Assembly (NCBI RefSeq): GCF_029639405.1
Contig: NZ_CP121274.1
Location: forward strand, 3,038,001 to 3,102,000
Source: Microbacterium proteolyticum
Lineage (GTDB): Bacteria; Actinomycetota; Actinomycetes; Actinomycetales; Microbacteriaceae
Direction: 5' to 3'
Length of the DNA stretch: 64,000 nucleotides
Shown piece by piece: positions 1-11,700 of this stretch (positions are counted from its first letter, which is position 1; every line of letters begins with the position of its first letter). Position numbers and translations under genes: made by a program. A model generated the notes under the pieces. It searched no databases. It had not been told where the DNA came from and saw only the letters and a list, made by a program, of their open reading frames with translations.

Positions 1-1932
<1,932 letters not shown>

Positions 1933-1950
1933 CTCTGCGTCTCCTGGCTC

Positions 1951-2259
1951 TTACTTGATGCCGGTGATCTTGACGCGCGTGAGGTCCTGACGGTGGCCCT
2001 GGCGCTTCTTGTAGCCGGTCTTGTTCTTGAACTTCTGGATCACGATCTTCGGACCGCGCTCCTCACCGAGGACCTCGGCCGTGACCGAGACCTTCGCGAG
2101 CTTGTCGGCGTCGGTCGTGACCGTCTCGCCGTCGACGAACAGGACGGCGGGCAGCTGGATGCTCTCGCCGACCTTCGCCGCCTGGCGGTCGAGCACGACG
2201 ATCGTGCCGACCTCGACCTTTTCCTGCCGGCCGCCGGCGCGCACAACTGCGTAAACCAC
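1951..2259 (-). CDS. rplU: 50S ribosomal protein L21
   Basis: This is the 23S rRNA-binding protein L21, 102 residues. It starts at GTG ([15 protein letters not shown]), and its C-terminus has the L21 signature [15 protein letters not shown]. It is the first gene of the rplU-rpmA-obgE operon and has a well-formed promoter about 150 bp upstream, leaving a leader of roughly 140 nt. L21 leaders are regulatory in some bacteria, but I recognise no described L21-leader fold here. Confidence 0.98.
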   Translation of the reverse strand: MVYAVVRAGGRQEKVEVGTIVVLDRQAAKVGESIQLPAVLFVDGETVTTDADKLAKVSVTAEVLGEERGPKIVIQKFKNKTGYKKRQGHRQDLTRVKITGIK

Positions 2260-2405
2260 TTCACACCTGTTTCGTTCGGGAGCGCACGGCTCCGGTTGTC
2301 TGATGACGTCGGGAGGGCTTGACGCCCTGAGTCTCGGTGCGATCCGGCCGGCCTGAGCCTGCGGGGTCTCGCGTCAATCGCGCGGACACGACGCACCAAA
2401 GGACA

Positions 2406-2434
2406 AGTTTAGCTCACCGGGCGGCATCCGGCAA
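2406..2434 (-). promoter_or_regulatory. Promoter of rplU-rpmA-obgE
   Basis: On the minus strand, TTGCCG (2429-2434) and TAAACT (2406-2411) are separated by exactly 17 nt. This is the best sigma-A/HrdB-type -35/-10 pair seen in the window and points at rplU. The divergent DUF4031 gene begins about 40 bp away. Confidence 0.7.
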
Positions 2435-2471
2435 AAGCATCGGCACCGCGTGTCGGCCGTAGGATCGCCGG

Positions 2472-2744
2472 GTGGCCATTCTCATCGACGACCCGCAGTG
2501 GCCGGCGCACGGCAGACTCTGGGCGCATCTGGTGAGCGACGCGAACCTCGACGAGCTCCACGCCTTCGCCGCGGCGGCCGGTATCCCCCGCCGGGCCTTC
2601 GACCTCGACCACTACGACGTCCCCGACGAGCGCCACGCCGACCTCGTCGCCGCCGGCGCCGAACACGTCGGAGGTCGGGAGCTGGTGCGCCGCCTCCGCG
2701 CGTCCGGCCTGCGCATCACCGCCCGCGAGCGTCGCGCCCGCTGA
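2472..2744 (+). CDS. DUF4031 domain protein
   Basis: A 90-residue protein starting at GTG (MAILIDDPQWPAHGRLW). It matches the small actinobacterial DUF4031 family, marked by an early DDPxWPAHGRxWAHLVSD stretch, an FDLDHYDVP segment and an arginine-rich end. Its biochemical function is unknown to me. TAGGAT lies 6 nt before the GTG, so the mRNA is probably leaderless. It converges on the rne gene with a 63-bp palindrome between them. Confidence 0.85.
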   Translation: MAILIDDPQWPAHGRLWAHLVSDANLDELHAFAAAAGIPRRAFDLDHYDVPDERHADLVAAGAEHVGGRELVRRLRASGLRITARERRAR

Positions 2745-2751
2745 GGCGCAT

Positions 2752-2814
2752 GCGTGAGGGGTCAATTTCTGTCGCTTCACGGCGTCTGAAGCGACAGAGG
2801 TTGACCCCTCACGC
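2752..2814. repeat. 63-bp palindrome, family A copy 1
   Basis: Two 28-nt arms flank a 7-nt loop. The left arm begins GCGTGAGGGGTCAA and ends TGTCGCTTCA; the right arm is its complement except at two adjacent positions that would be G-U pairs in RNA. It lies between the convergent DUF4031 and rne genes, where it could act as a bidirectional terminator, but there is no long T-tract. Three related copies are at 21776, 29806 and 43817. Confidence 0.85.
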
Positions 2815-2840
2815 GCGGGGAGACACGGGCAGCAAGCGGC

Positions 2841-5339
2841 CTAGGCCTGGTCGGTGGGCTGGGCGTTGACCGGAGTCCCCGTCAGGGCTGCGGTCGTCAC
2901 GCGACGGCGCGAACGGCCCTGGCCGGGAGCCTTGGGCTCGGGCAGTGCCTCGAGCACCGACTCGAGCAGCGCGTCCTTCTCGGTGCGCGGGGCCCGCGGT
3001 TCGCGCTTCTTGCGCGGACGCTTCTCGCGCACGGGCGCCTCGACCTTGGCATCCAGGACCGCCTCCACCGAGGCGACGACCGCCGCCTCGACGACGGCCG
3101 GGTCATCGACCGTCGGGTGGATCGTGGATGCCGCGATCTGCGCCAGAGCGGACTTCACGCCCTCGGTGATCACGTGCGTGCCGCCCGTCGGGGCCGTCTG
3201 CGCACCGTTGCCGTTGCCGCCGGTCGCAGCGTTCCCGCTCGCGGAGCCGTTGCCGCCGCGGCCGCCGCTCCGGCGGTTGCCGTTGCCGTTCCCGTTGCCG
3301 TTCGTCGACGGAGCGGAACGGTGCTTGACCACGGGGTCGTGGTGCACGACGACACCGCGCCCGGCGCAGACCTCGCACGCCTCGCTGAACGTCTCGAGGA
3401 GGCCGAGGCCCAGCTTCTTGCGGGTCATCTGCACCAGACCGAGGGAGGTGACCTCGGCGACCTGGTGCTTCGTCCGGTCGCGGCTCAGGCACTCGATCAG
3501 TCGACGCAGCACGAGGTCGCGGTTGGACTCGAGCACCATGTCGATGAAGTCGACGACGATGATGCCGCCGATGTCGCGCAGGCGCAGCTGGCGGACGATC
3601 TCCTCCGCCGCTTCGAGGTTGTTCTTGGTGACCGTCTCCTCGAGGTTTCCGCCCGAGCCGACGAACTTGCCGGTGTTGACGTCGACGACGGTCATCGCCT
3701 CGGTGCGGTCGATCACGAGCGACCCGCCCGAGGGCAGCCAGACCTTGCGGTCGAGGGCCTTCTCGATCTGCTCGGTGATGCGGAACGCGTCGAACGGATC
3801 CTGGTCGCCCTCGTACTTCTCGACGCGCTCGAGCAGGTCGGGGGCGACGCCGGCGAGGTAGTTCGAAATGGTCGTGAGCGCTTCGTCACCCTGGATGAGC
3901 ATGCGCGTGAAGTCCTCGTTGAAGACGTCGCGCACGATCTTGACGAGGAGGTCGGGCTCAGAGTGCAGGAGCGCCGGCGCCTGGATCGACGAGACCTGGG
4001 TGCTGATGTGCTCCCACTGCGCGGTGAGGCGCTGGACGTCGCGCGTGAGCTGATCCTCGGTCGCGCCCTCCGCGGCGGTGCGGACGATGACGCCCGACGA
4101 CTCGGGCAGCACCTCCTTGAGGATCTTCTTCAGGCGCGCGCGCTCGGTGTCGGGGAGCTTGCGGGAGATGCCGTTCATCGACCCGTTCGGCACGTACACG
4201 AGGTAGCGGCCGGGGAGCGAGATCTGGCTCGTCAGGCGCGCACCCTTGTGGCCCACCGGGTCCTTCGTGACCTGCACGAGCACGCGGTCGCCGGACTTCA
4301 GCGCCAGCTCGATGCGGCGGGGCTGGTTGCCGGTCTCGACGCCGTCCCAGTCGACCTCGCCGGAGTACAGCACGGCGTTGCGGCCGCGGCCGATGTCGAC
4401 GAACGCGGCTTCCATGCTCGGCAGCACGTTCTGCACGCGACCGAGATAGACGTTGCCGATGAGCGAGGCGTCCTGGTTGCGGGCGACGTAGTGCTCTACG
4501 AGCACGTTGTCCTCGAGCACACCGATCTGGATGCGGCCGGACTTCGACCGCACGACCATGACGCGGTCCACGGCCTCGCGGCGGGCGAGGAACTCGGCCT
4601 CGGTCACGACGGGGCGGCGGCGCCCGGCCTCGCGGCCGTCACGACGGCGCTGCTTCTTGGCCTCGAGACGCGTCGAGCCCTTGATGCGCTGCGGCTCGGT
4701 GATGAGCTCGACCGCGCGCTGACGGACGGGAGCGGCGGGGGCTTCGGCCTGCTCGTCCGCGCCGGAACCCGTGGCCGCTCCCCCGCGGCGACGGTTGCGG
4801 CGCCGGGCGTTCGCGGACGTCCGCTCCACGGGAGCATCGTCATCGTCGTGGTCGTCGATCTCGTCGCGCGCGGGGAGCGGCGGGAGCTCGGGCGCGTAGA
4901 AGTGCAGCTGCGTCGACACGGCCGACACGAACACCTCGGGAAGCAGACCGAGCGAGACCGCGGTGGGGAGCGCGGGCTTCTCCGGTTCGGCGGGGGCATC
5001 TGGCGCTGCCGCGGGCTCGGGCTGCGGCTCGGGCTCGGGCGCTGCCGCGGGCTCCGCCTCGGCCTCCGCGGCTGCCTCGGCCTCAACCGGGGCCGCGTCG
5101 ATCTCGGGCTCCACGGCGTCGGTCGCCGTCACGGCGGCGGCGTCCGCGGCATCCACCGCGTCGATCTCGAGGACGGCGGGCTCACCGGCGTCGGTCGCGG
5201 CGGCGGCCTCGGCGTCGTCCGCCGCGACCTCGTCGTCGGGATCGGCGTCGACCGACGGAGCGTCGGCCGTCGGGTTCTCTTCCGCCACCGACTCGGGGGC
5301 GTCGGTCGTGGGGATCTGATCTTCTGTTGCGTCAGCCAT
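2841..5339 (-). CDS. rne: Ribonuclease E/G family endoribonuclease
   Basis: This is the main RNA-processing and decay endonuclease of the RNase E/G family, 832 residues. Residues 1-250 form an acidic Ala/Glu/Asp/Pro-rich extension followed by an Arg-rich stretch (178-242), an actinobacterial trait. An S1 domain follows (GNVYLGRVQNVLPSMEAAFVDI, split here as GNVYLGRVQNV at 295-305 and SMEAAFVDI at 308-316), then the DNase I-like catalytic core with Asp553 (VVDVN) and Asp597 (VVDFID). The Zn-link is CEVC (655-658). The C-terminus is an Asn/Gly and Lys/Arg-rich tail. A -10-like GATAAT at 5527-5532 would give a leader of about 180 nt; rne leaders mediate autoregulation in Enterobacteria, which is only an analogy here. 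Confidence 0.95.
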   Translation of the reverse strand: MADATEDQIPTTDAPESVAEENPTADAPSVDADPDDEVAADDAEAAAATDAGEPAVLEIDAVDAADAAAVTATDAVEPEIDAAPVEAEAAAEAEAEPAAAPEPEPQPEPAAAPDAPAEPEKPALPTAVSLGLLPEVFVSAVSTQLHFYAPELPPLPARDEIDDHDDDDAPVERTSANARRRNRRRGGAATGSGADEQAEAPAAPVRQRAVELITEPQRIKGSTRLEAKKQRRRDGREAGRRRPVVTEAEFLARREAVDRVMVVRSKSGRIQIGVLEDNVLVEHYVARNQDASLIGNVYLGRVQNVLPSMEAAFVDIGRGRNAVLYSGEVDWDGVETGNQPRRIELALKSGDRVLVQVTKDPVGHKGARLTSQISLPGRYLVYVPNGSMNGISRKLPDTERARLKKILKEVLPESSGVIVRTAAEGATEDQLTRDVQRLTAQWEHISTQVSSIQAPALLHSEPDLLVKIVRDVFNEDFTRMLIQGDEALTTISNYLAGVAPDLLERVEKYEGDQDPFDAFRITEQIEKALDRKVWLPSGGSLVIDRTEAMTVVDVNTGKFVGSGGNLEETVTKNNLEAAEEIVRQLRLRDIGGIIVVDFIDMVLESNRDLVLRRLIECLSRDRTKHQVAEVTSLGLVQMTRKKLGLGLLETFSEACEVCAGRGVVVHHDPVVKHRSAPSTNGNGNGNGNRRSGGRGGNGSASGNAATGGNGNGAQTAPTGGTHVITEGVKSALAQIAASTIHPTVDDPAVVEAAVVASVEAVLDAKVEAPVREKRPRKKREPRAPRTEKDALLESVLEALPEPKAPGQGRSRRRVTTAALTGTPVNAQPTDQA

Positions 5340-5728
5340 ATCGGGCGTACTCCCTGGCGGGCGACACCGCGCGTCGCCCGGCGAAATCTCGTGCGGCGCC
5401 GCACCCGGCGGGGCCGCGAACTCACTCGGTCTGCAGCAGGCCTGCGGCTCGTGCTGCGAAGGGCGGTCATCGCCCGAAGTCTTCTGGTGATTCGCCTGCG
5501 GCGCGGCCGCGGCTCATCGAAGCTCCATTATCGCACGGTCGGCCGGATTCGCTCACAGGCGCGTGGGGTCATCCTCCGTGAGAAACGCGATCCGCCGCGC
5601 GAAACGGCGGGAGACGCCGTTTCTGCACGCCGATCGCGTTTCTCGGCAGGTAGGCACGGGGCGCCGGCATCTCGACGACGAGGCATCCCACAGCAGCCGC
5701 ACCGCCGGACGGTGGAAGAATCGCGAGC
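5340..5728. other. Long divergent intergenic region rne / VKOR
   Basis: This 389-bp gap holds the probable rne leader, a minus-strand -10 GATAAT at 5527-5532 with a weak TGAGCG 17 nt upstream, and a 65-bp palindrome at 5580-5644. I see no credible coding sequence or RNA gene in the rest. Confidence 0.6.
5580..5644. repeat. 65-bp palindrome (family C)
   Basis: The outer arms GAGAAACGCGATC and GATCGCGTTTCTC pair perfectly over 13 bp. An inner stem AAACGGCG/CGCCGTTT closes on GGAGA, with a short unpaired bulge between the two stems. Size and two-stem layout match the other palindromes in the window although the sequence differs. It sits between divergent genes, so simple termination is not the obvious role. 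Confidence 0.75.
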
Positions 5729-6328
5729 ATGAGTGAAAGCGTCGCGCCGCGCCGGCCCACAGTCCTCGCGGTGTGGTTGATCATCGCGGGAGTCGTCGGA
5801 TGGTGGGCGGCGTTCTCGCTCACCATGGAGCGGTTCCGTCAGCTCATGGACGGCGGGCAAGCGGCATCCTGCGACTTCAGCGTGCTCGTCCAGTGCACCG
5901 CGAACCTGAAGTCGTGGCAGGGCAGCGTCTTCGGTTTCCCCAACCCGATCATCGGGCTCGCGGCGTGGATCGCACCGATCGTCGTCGGCGTCGCGATCCT
6001 CGCGGGCGCCAGATTCGCCCGTTGGTTCTGGATCGTCTTCTGGCTCGGCATCGTCGGGGCGCTGGCGTTCGTGATCTGGCTGATCTCGCAGAGCATCTTC
6101 GCGCTCGGCACCCTGTGCCCGTGGTGCATGGTCACGTGGTCGGTGGTCATCCCCACGTTCTTCGCGGTCACCCTGCACGTTCTGCGGGAGGGGATCCTCC
6201 CGGTCGGCCGGAAGACCCGGGATGCCGCGGCCTCGCTGATGGCCTGGGTGCCGCTCATGGCGCTCGGCGGCTACGTGGTCGTCGCCGTCCTCGCGCAGCT
6301 GCGCCTGGACGTCCTCGGCCAGCTCTGA
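5729..6328 (+). CDS. Vitamin K epoxide reductase (VKOR) family membrane protein
   Basis: A 199-residue integral membrane thiol oxidoreductase. In actinobacteria VKOR reoxidises a DsbA-like protein and passes electrons to menaquinone, so disulfides can form outside the membrane. The four signature cysteines are visible: C48 and C56 in the loop after TM1, and the active site CPWC (130-133). There are four or five hydrophobic segments. No DsbA-like partner is adjacent. Only weak -10 sequences precede the ATG. Confidence 0.93.
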   Translation: MSESVAPRRPTVLAVWLIIAGVVGWWAAFSLTMERFRQLMDGGQAASCDFSVLVQCTANLKSWQGSVFGFPNPIIGLAAWIAPIVVGVAILAGARFARWFWIVFWLGIVGALAFVIWLISQSIFALGTLCPWCMVTWSVVIPTFFAVTLHVLREGILPVGRKTRDAAASLMAWVPLMALGGYVVVAVLAQLRLDVLGQL

Positions 6329-6336
6329 CGTCGGCG

Positions 6337-6505
6337 ATCCGCGGACGGAAGTCCGTTCCGCGGATGCCACTGAGTCGGTGCGGATCGCCGAGTCTGCGCC
6401 GATGGCGGAGCGAACGCCGCGCCGTCGCGCCCGCACAACCTCGGTCATCTGCACGACCTCAGTCCGTTCCGCGCGGATGCCACTGAGTCGGTGCGGATCG
6501 CGGAG
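6337..6505. repeat. Direct repeat plus hairpin between VKOR and ndk
   Basis: A 43-nt unit (6350-6392, beginning AGTCCGTTCCGCGGATGCCA) recurs at 6461-6505 with a 2-nt insertion and one substitution. The first unit also forms a hairpin with the preceding ATCCGCGGACGGA (6337-6349). The stretch just before the second unit (ATCTGCACGACCTCAG) resembles the ATCTGCGCAACCTCAG start of the 54.8-kb palindromes. The two genes converge here. Confidence 0.75.
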
Positions 6506-6537
6506 CCGGTGCCGCGCAGCCGCCGCTGACGAACAGA

Positions 6538-6569
6538 ACGGCCGCCGCCCTTCGGGGGACGGCGGCCGT
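6538..6569 (-). terminator. Terminator of the ileS-folC-DUF4233-ndk operon
   Basis: The arms ACGGCCGCCG and CGGCGGCCGT pair perfectly, extended by CCC/GGG pairing around a small loop, 15 bp after the ndk stop codon. It could also stop readthrough from the VKOR side. Confidence 0.7.
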
Positions 6570-6583
6570 CGTGGCATCCGGGA

Positions 6584-7000
6584 TCAGTCGAACCAGATCG
6601 CGAGCTCGCGCGCGGCGGACTCGGGGCTGTCGCTGCCGTGGACGAGGTTCTGCTGGACCTTCAGGCCCCAGTCGCGGCCGAAGTCGCCGCGGATCGTGCC
6701 CGGGGCTGCGGTCGTCGGGTCGGTGGTGCCCGCGAGGGAGCGGAAACCCTCGATGACGCGGTTCCCGGCGAGGCGGATCGCCACGGACGGGCCGGAGAGC
6801 ATGAACTCGAGCAGCGGCTCGTAGAACGGCTTGCCCTCGTGCTCGGCGTAGTGCTGCGCGAGGGTCTCGCGGTCGGGTTCGACGAGGCGGATGTCGACGA
6901 GGGCGTAGCCCTTCGCCTCGATGCGGGCGAGGATCGCGCCGGTCAGGCCGCGCGCGACCCCATCGGGCTTGACCAGGACGAGGGTCTCTTCGGTGGCCAT
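6584..7000 (-). CDS. ndk: Nucleoside diphosphate kinase
   Basis: This 138-residue enzyme transfers the gamma-phosphate from ATP to nucleoside diphosphates through a phosphohistidine. It has the N-terminal LVLVKPDGV motif, the RNLVHGSDS-like active site with catalytic His121 (NLVHGSDS) and the family's usual length. It is last in the ileS-folC-DUF4233-ndk gene string and starts 3 nt after the DUF4233 stop, so translation is probably coupled. Confidence 0.98.
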   Translation of the reverse strand: MATEETLVLVKPDGVARGLTGAILARIEAKGYALVDIRLVEPDRETLAQHYAEHEGKPFYEPLLEFMLSGPSVAIRLAGNRVIEGFRSLAGTTDPTTAAPGTIRGDFGRDWGLKVQQNLVHGSDSPESAARELAIWFD

Positions 7001-7003
7001 GGG

Positions 7004-7408
7004 TCATTCTCCGTTCGAGAGGTCGGGGTCGGCGGCCCTCCGCGCATTGGCGCGATCGAGAGCCGCTCCCTTGATCGTCGCATACGCCCACATCCCACCG
7101 AAAATGAGAGCGACGACGGCGAGAGCCGGAACCAGGATGCCGCCGAGCGCCAGGATCACCTGGAGTGCCCAGCCCACGACGATCGCCCAGCGGTGACGCA
7201 GCAGGCCCGACACGGCGACCATGGCGGCGGCCATCACGACGCCGCCGACGATCCCCCACCACGGCTCGATGCCCCAGGGCAGGGCCTTGAGGCCGAAGAC
7301 CACGAGTCCGCCGAGGAACACGACGATCGACTCGAAGCCCAGGACGACCGCCCCGAGCGACTCGAGGGCTCCGCGGGTGCGGCGCGGGCGCCGCTCCCGG
7401 GCGCTCAT
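7004..7408 (-). CDS. DUF4233 membrane protein
   Basis: A 134-residue protein with a basic N-terminus ([14 protein letters not shown]) and about four hydrophobic helices, followed by a short polar tail. DUF4233 proteins sit between folC and ndk in many actinobacteria; their function is not established. The ATG overlaps the folC stop as ATGA, so it is probably translated by reinitiation. Confidence 0.9.
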   Translation of the reverse strand: MSARERRPRRTRGALESLGAVVLGFESIVVFLGGLVVFGLKALPWGIEPWWGIVGGVVMAAAMVAVSGLLRHRWAIVVGWALQVILALGGILVPALAVVALIFGGMWAYATIKGAALDRANARRAADPDLSNGE

Positions 7409-8757
7409 CCCTGCCACCCGGCCTTCCAGTCCTCGAGGTCGGCGAGACGGATCGCCTCGCCCGCGAGAACCACCGATCCGGCGATGATCACGGCGCGGCG
7501 GTCGGACTCGGCGGCCCATTCGCGGGCCGCGTCGGCCGCATCCTCGAGCGTCGGGTGCACGGTGACGGGGACGTCGGCCGCCTCGGCCACGTCGGCGATG
7601 AGGTCGGGGTCGCCCGCGCGTTCGCTGTCGGGGGCGGTCGCGAAGACGCGCGCGACCGCCGGGGTCAGCGTCGAGACGATGCCGACGGTGTCCTTCCCCG
7701 CCAGGATGCCGACCACCGCACCCCACTCGTCGATGTCGAACGCCTCGTCGAGGGCGGCGACGAGGGCGCGGGCCCCGTGCGGGTTGTGCGCGGCGTCGAC
7801 CAGCACCGTCGGCGCGGTGCCGAGGAGCTGCAGACGGCCGGGCGAGGTCGTGGCGCCGAGGCCGTCCGCGACCACCTCGGCGTTCAGCGGCTGGTCTCCC
7901 CCGCCGATGAGGGATTCCACGGCGGCGATGGCCAGAGCGGCGTTCGCCCCCTGGTGCGCACCGTAGAGCGGCAAGTACAGCTCGGGGTAGCTTCCCGCGA
8001 TCCCGCGCACAGTGAGCAACTGCCCGCCGACCGCGAGAGTCTGCGCCTCGAGCGAGAACCCCTCGCCGGCGAACGCGACGGAGGCATCCATCCGCTCGGC
8101 GCGGGCGAGGATGGCCCGGCGCGCCTCCTCGGGTTGAGCCGCCGAGACGACGGCCGCGCCCTGCTTGATGATCCCGGCCTTCACGGTCGCGATCTCCGCG
8201 ATCGTGTTCCCCAGGCGGTCGGTGTGGTCGATGTCGATGGGCGTGAAGACCGCGACGTCGCCGTCGGCGGTGTTCGTCGAGTCCCACTCGCCGCCCATGC
8301 CGACCTCGAGCACGAGGACGTCGATGGGCGCGTCGGCGCACGCGACGAAGGCGAGCACCGTCAGCAGCTCGAAGAACGTCAGGGGCGCGTCGCCGGCCGC
8401 CTCGAGTTCGGCATCCACCATCTGCACGAACGGCTGGATCTCGTCCCACGCGTCGGCGACGGCGGCATCCGCCACCGGTTCGCCGTCGATGAGGATGCGC
8501 TCCGTGAAGCGCTCGAGATGCGGACTGGTGAACAGGCCCGTCCGCAGCCCGAGCGACCGCAGCAGGCTCTCGATGATGCGGCTGGTCGAGGTCTTGCCGT
8601 TGGTACCGGTGACGTGGATGACGCGGTAGGTGCGCTGCGGGTCGTCGAGCAGCTCGAGCACGCGGCGCGTGCGCTCGACCCGGGGCTGCACCCACTGCTC
8701 GCCCTGCCGCTCGAGCAGGGCGGCGTAGACGCCGTCGGCGCGGGAACGGTCGCTCAT
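7405..8757 (-). CDS. folC: Bifunctional folylpolyglutamate / dihydrofolate synthase
   Basis: This Mur-ligase-fold enzyme adds glutamate to dihydropteroate and to folates. The 450-residue protein has the P-loop [12 protein letters not shown] near residue 50, the [13 protein letters not shown] segment, and the C-terminal [13 protein letters not shown] motif. Whether both activities are present cannot be told from sequence alone. Its start overlaps the ileS stop (ATGA), so expression follows the T-box-controlled ileS transcript. Confidence 0.95.
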   Translation of the reverse strand: MSDRSRADGVYAALLERQGEQWVQPRVERTRRVLELLDDPQRTYRVIHVTGTNGKTSTSRIIESLLRSLGLRTGLFTSPHLERFTERILIDGEPVADAAVADAWDEIQPFVQMVDAELEAAGDAPLTFFELLTVLAFVACADAPIDVLVLEVGMGGEWDSTNTADGDVAVFTPIDIDHTDRLGNTIAEIATVKAGIIKQGAAVVSAAQPEEARRAILARAERMDASVAFAGEGFSLEAQTLAVGGQLLTVRGIAGSYPELYLPLYGAHQGANAALAIAAVESLIGGGDQPLNAEVVADGLGATTSPGRLQLLGTAPTVLVDAAHNPHGARALVAALDEAFDIDEWGAVVGILAGKDTVGIVSTLTPAVARVFATAPDSERAGDPDLIADVAEAADVPVTVHPTLEDAADAAREWAAESDRRAVIIAGSVVLAGEAIRLADLEDWKAGWQG

Positions 8758-11700
8758 GCGGGTGCTCCGATCCGGGCGACGGCGACGGTGACGGGGCCGA
8801 CGTTCGCGTAGGTCTTGGCCGCGATGACGTTCTCGAACTCCGGCGTACGGGACTCCCCGCGCTCGATCAGTCGCTCGGTGCGGCTCGCGAGCACGACGCC
8901 TTCGGCGAGGGTCTCGGATGCCACGCCGGCGAGGTCGAACGCCTGGGCCACGGCCGCGGCGTCCGCGGCATCGTCGAACGTCAGGGTCAGCGCGATGCGG
9001 TCGCTCACGTCGAAGCCGGCGGCCTTGCGGGTGTCCTGGATCGCGCGGATCATGTCGCGCGCCAAGCCCTCGGCTTCGAGCTCGGGCGTCGTGGTGGTGT
9101 CCAGCAGCACGAAGCCGCCCGACGAGAGCACGGCAAGGGCTTCGCCGTCGGGACGACCGGCCGTTTCGACGACGAGGTCGTACTCGCTCGGCTCGAGCGG
9201 GATGCCGCCGGCGACCACCCGACCGTCGACCTCGCTCCAGCCGCCCTCGCGCGCGGCCTTGATGGCCTGCTGCACCTGCTTGCCCAGGCGTGGACCCGCG
9301 GCGCGGGCGTTCACCGACAGGCGGTGGGTGATGCCGTACTCCGCGGCGCTGCCCTCCTGCAGGGCGACCTGCTCGACCGCCTTGACGTTGAGCTCGTCGC
9401 GGAGGATGTCGTCGAACTGCGCGAGGCCCGCGGCATCCGGGGTCACCACCGTCAGACGCGGCAGGGGCAGGCGCACGCGCTTCCCCTCGCGCTTGCGCAG
9501 GGCGTTCGCGACGCTGGAGACGTCGCGGACGGTGTCCATGGCGGTCCGGATGTCCGCTGCCGCCGGGAACGCCGACGCGTCCGGCCAGTCCTCCAGGTGG
9601 ACGCTGCGGCCACCGGTGAGGCCCTGCCACACGCGCTCGGTGACGAGCGGCAGCAGCGGGGCCGCGACGCGGGTCAGCGTCTCGAGCACCGTGTAGAGCG
9701 TGTCGAAGGCCTCGCGGCTCGACGGGTCGTCCGTCACGCCCACCCAGAACCGGTCGCGCGACCGGCGGATGTACCAGTTGGTCAGCACCTCGGCGAAGTC
9801 GCGCAGGCGCTCGGCCGCGGTCGTAGAGTCCAGGCCCTCGAGGTCGGCGGCGACGTCGCGGACGAGGTCGCCGGTGAGGGCGAGGATGTAGCGGTCCAGC
9901 ACGTCGGTGGAGTCGGTGCGCCACTGCGCCTCGTAGCCGTCGGAGCCCGAGGCGTTGGCGTAGGTGGCGAAGAAGTACCACGCGTTCCACAGCGGCAGCA
10001 GGAACTCGCGCACGCCCGAGCGGATGCCTTCCTCGGTCACGACGAGGTTGCCGCCGCGGAGCACCGAGCTGGACATGAGGAACCAGCGCATGGCATCCGA
10101 ACCGTCGCGATCGAAGACCTCGCGCACGTCGGGGTAGTTGCGCAGCGACTTCGACATCTTCTGGCCGTCGTTGCCGAGGACGATGCCGTGGCACGACACC
10201 CCCGTGAAGGCGGGGCGGTCGAAGAGCGCCGTGGACAGCACGTGCATGACGTAGAACCAGCCGCGGGTCTGCCCGATGTACTCGACGATGAAGTCGGCCG
10301 GCGAGTGCTCGTCGAACCACTCGTGGTTCTCGAACGGGTAGTGCACCTGCGCGAACGGCATCGAGCCGGAGTCGAACCAGACGTCCAGGACGTCCTCGAT
10401 GCGGCGCATCGTCGAGCGTCCGGTGGGGTCGTCGGGGTTGGGGCGCGTGAGGTCGTCGATGTACGGACGGTGGAGGTCGACCTCACCCTCCGCGTTGCGC
10501 GGCAGACGGCCGAAGTCCGCCTCCATGTCCGCGAGCGAGCCGTACACGTCGACGCGCGGGTAGTTCGGGTCGTCGCTCTTCCACACCGGGATCGGCGAGC
10601 CCCAGTAGCGGTTGCGGCTGATGGACCAGTCGCGCGCGCCCTCGAGCCACTTGCCGAACTGCCCCTCCTTGACGTTCTCGGGCACCCAGGTGATCTGCTG
10701 GTTGTTCTCCAGCAGGCGGTCCTTGACGTCGGTCACGCGCACGAACCAGCTCGAGACGGCCTTGTAGATCAGGGGGTTCCGGCAGCGCCAGCAGTGCGGG
10801 TACGAGTGCTCGTAGGAGGCCTCGCGCAGCAGGCGACCACCCTGCGTCAGCAGGCGGATGAGCGGACGGTTCGCCTCGAACCACAGCTCCCCCGCAACGT
10901 CGGTGACGGCCGACAGGAAGCGTCCGCCGTCGTCGAGCGAGATGATCGTGGGAAGGCCCGCGGCATCCGCGAGGCGCTTGTCGTCCTCACCGTATGCCGG
11001 GGCCTGGTGGACGATGCCGGTGCCGTCGCTGACGGTGACGTAGTCGTCGACGAGGATCTTCCACGCGTCCTGCGTGCCCCACGTCTCGGCGTCGGCGTAG
11101 TAGTCGAAGAGGCGGTCGTACGACACCCCGCCGAGCTCGGCGCCCGTGATGGTCGACTGGACCGCCGCGCGGGCGGCATCCACGGATTCGTACCCGAGGT
11201 CCTTCGCGTAGCCCGGCAGCAGGTCTTCGGCCAGCAGGTAGCGGTGCGCGACGGCCTCGAACGCCTCGTCGGGCGTTCCGTCGGGCGCGCGGTGCACGTC
11301 GGCGGCGCCGTTCGGTCCGCCCGGGACGACGGCATAACGGATGCCGGGACCCACCGCCAGAGCCAGGTTCGTCGGCAGGGTCCAGGGCGTGGTCGTCCAC
11401 GCGAGTGCCCGCACACCGGTGAGGCCCAGCGCCTCGGCCTTCGCTCCGACGAGCGGGAACGTCACGGTGACCGACGGGTCCTGGCGCATCTTGTAGACGT
11501 CGTCGTCCATGCGCAGCTCGTGGCTGGACAGCGGCGTCTCGTCGCGCCAGCAGTACGGCAGCACGCGGTAGCCCTCGTAGGCGAGACCCTTGTCGTGCAG
11601 GGTCTTGAACGCCCACAGGACGCTCTCCATGTACGACGTGTCGAGCGTCTTGTAGCCGCGCTCGAAGTCGACCCAGCGCGCCTGGCGGGTGACATAGTCC

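Noticed and set aside
2752..2814. MITE interpretation of the family A palindromes
   Set aside because: No target-site duplication is evident at any of the four copies and the arms covary, which fits maintained structure better than recent transposition. Not fully excluded.
3117..5732. 871-codon plus frame opposite rne
   Set aside because: Mirror reading of the rne coding bias with no domain; rne is intact.
6459..7262. Minus frame over ndk
   Set aside because: Out-of-frame reading of ndk and DUF4233, both of which are clear.
7405..10320. 971-codon minus frame joining part of ileS to folC
   Set aside because: Its first half is an out-of-frame Arg-rich reading of ileS; only the folC portion is real. 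It is not a fusion.
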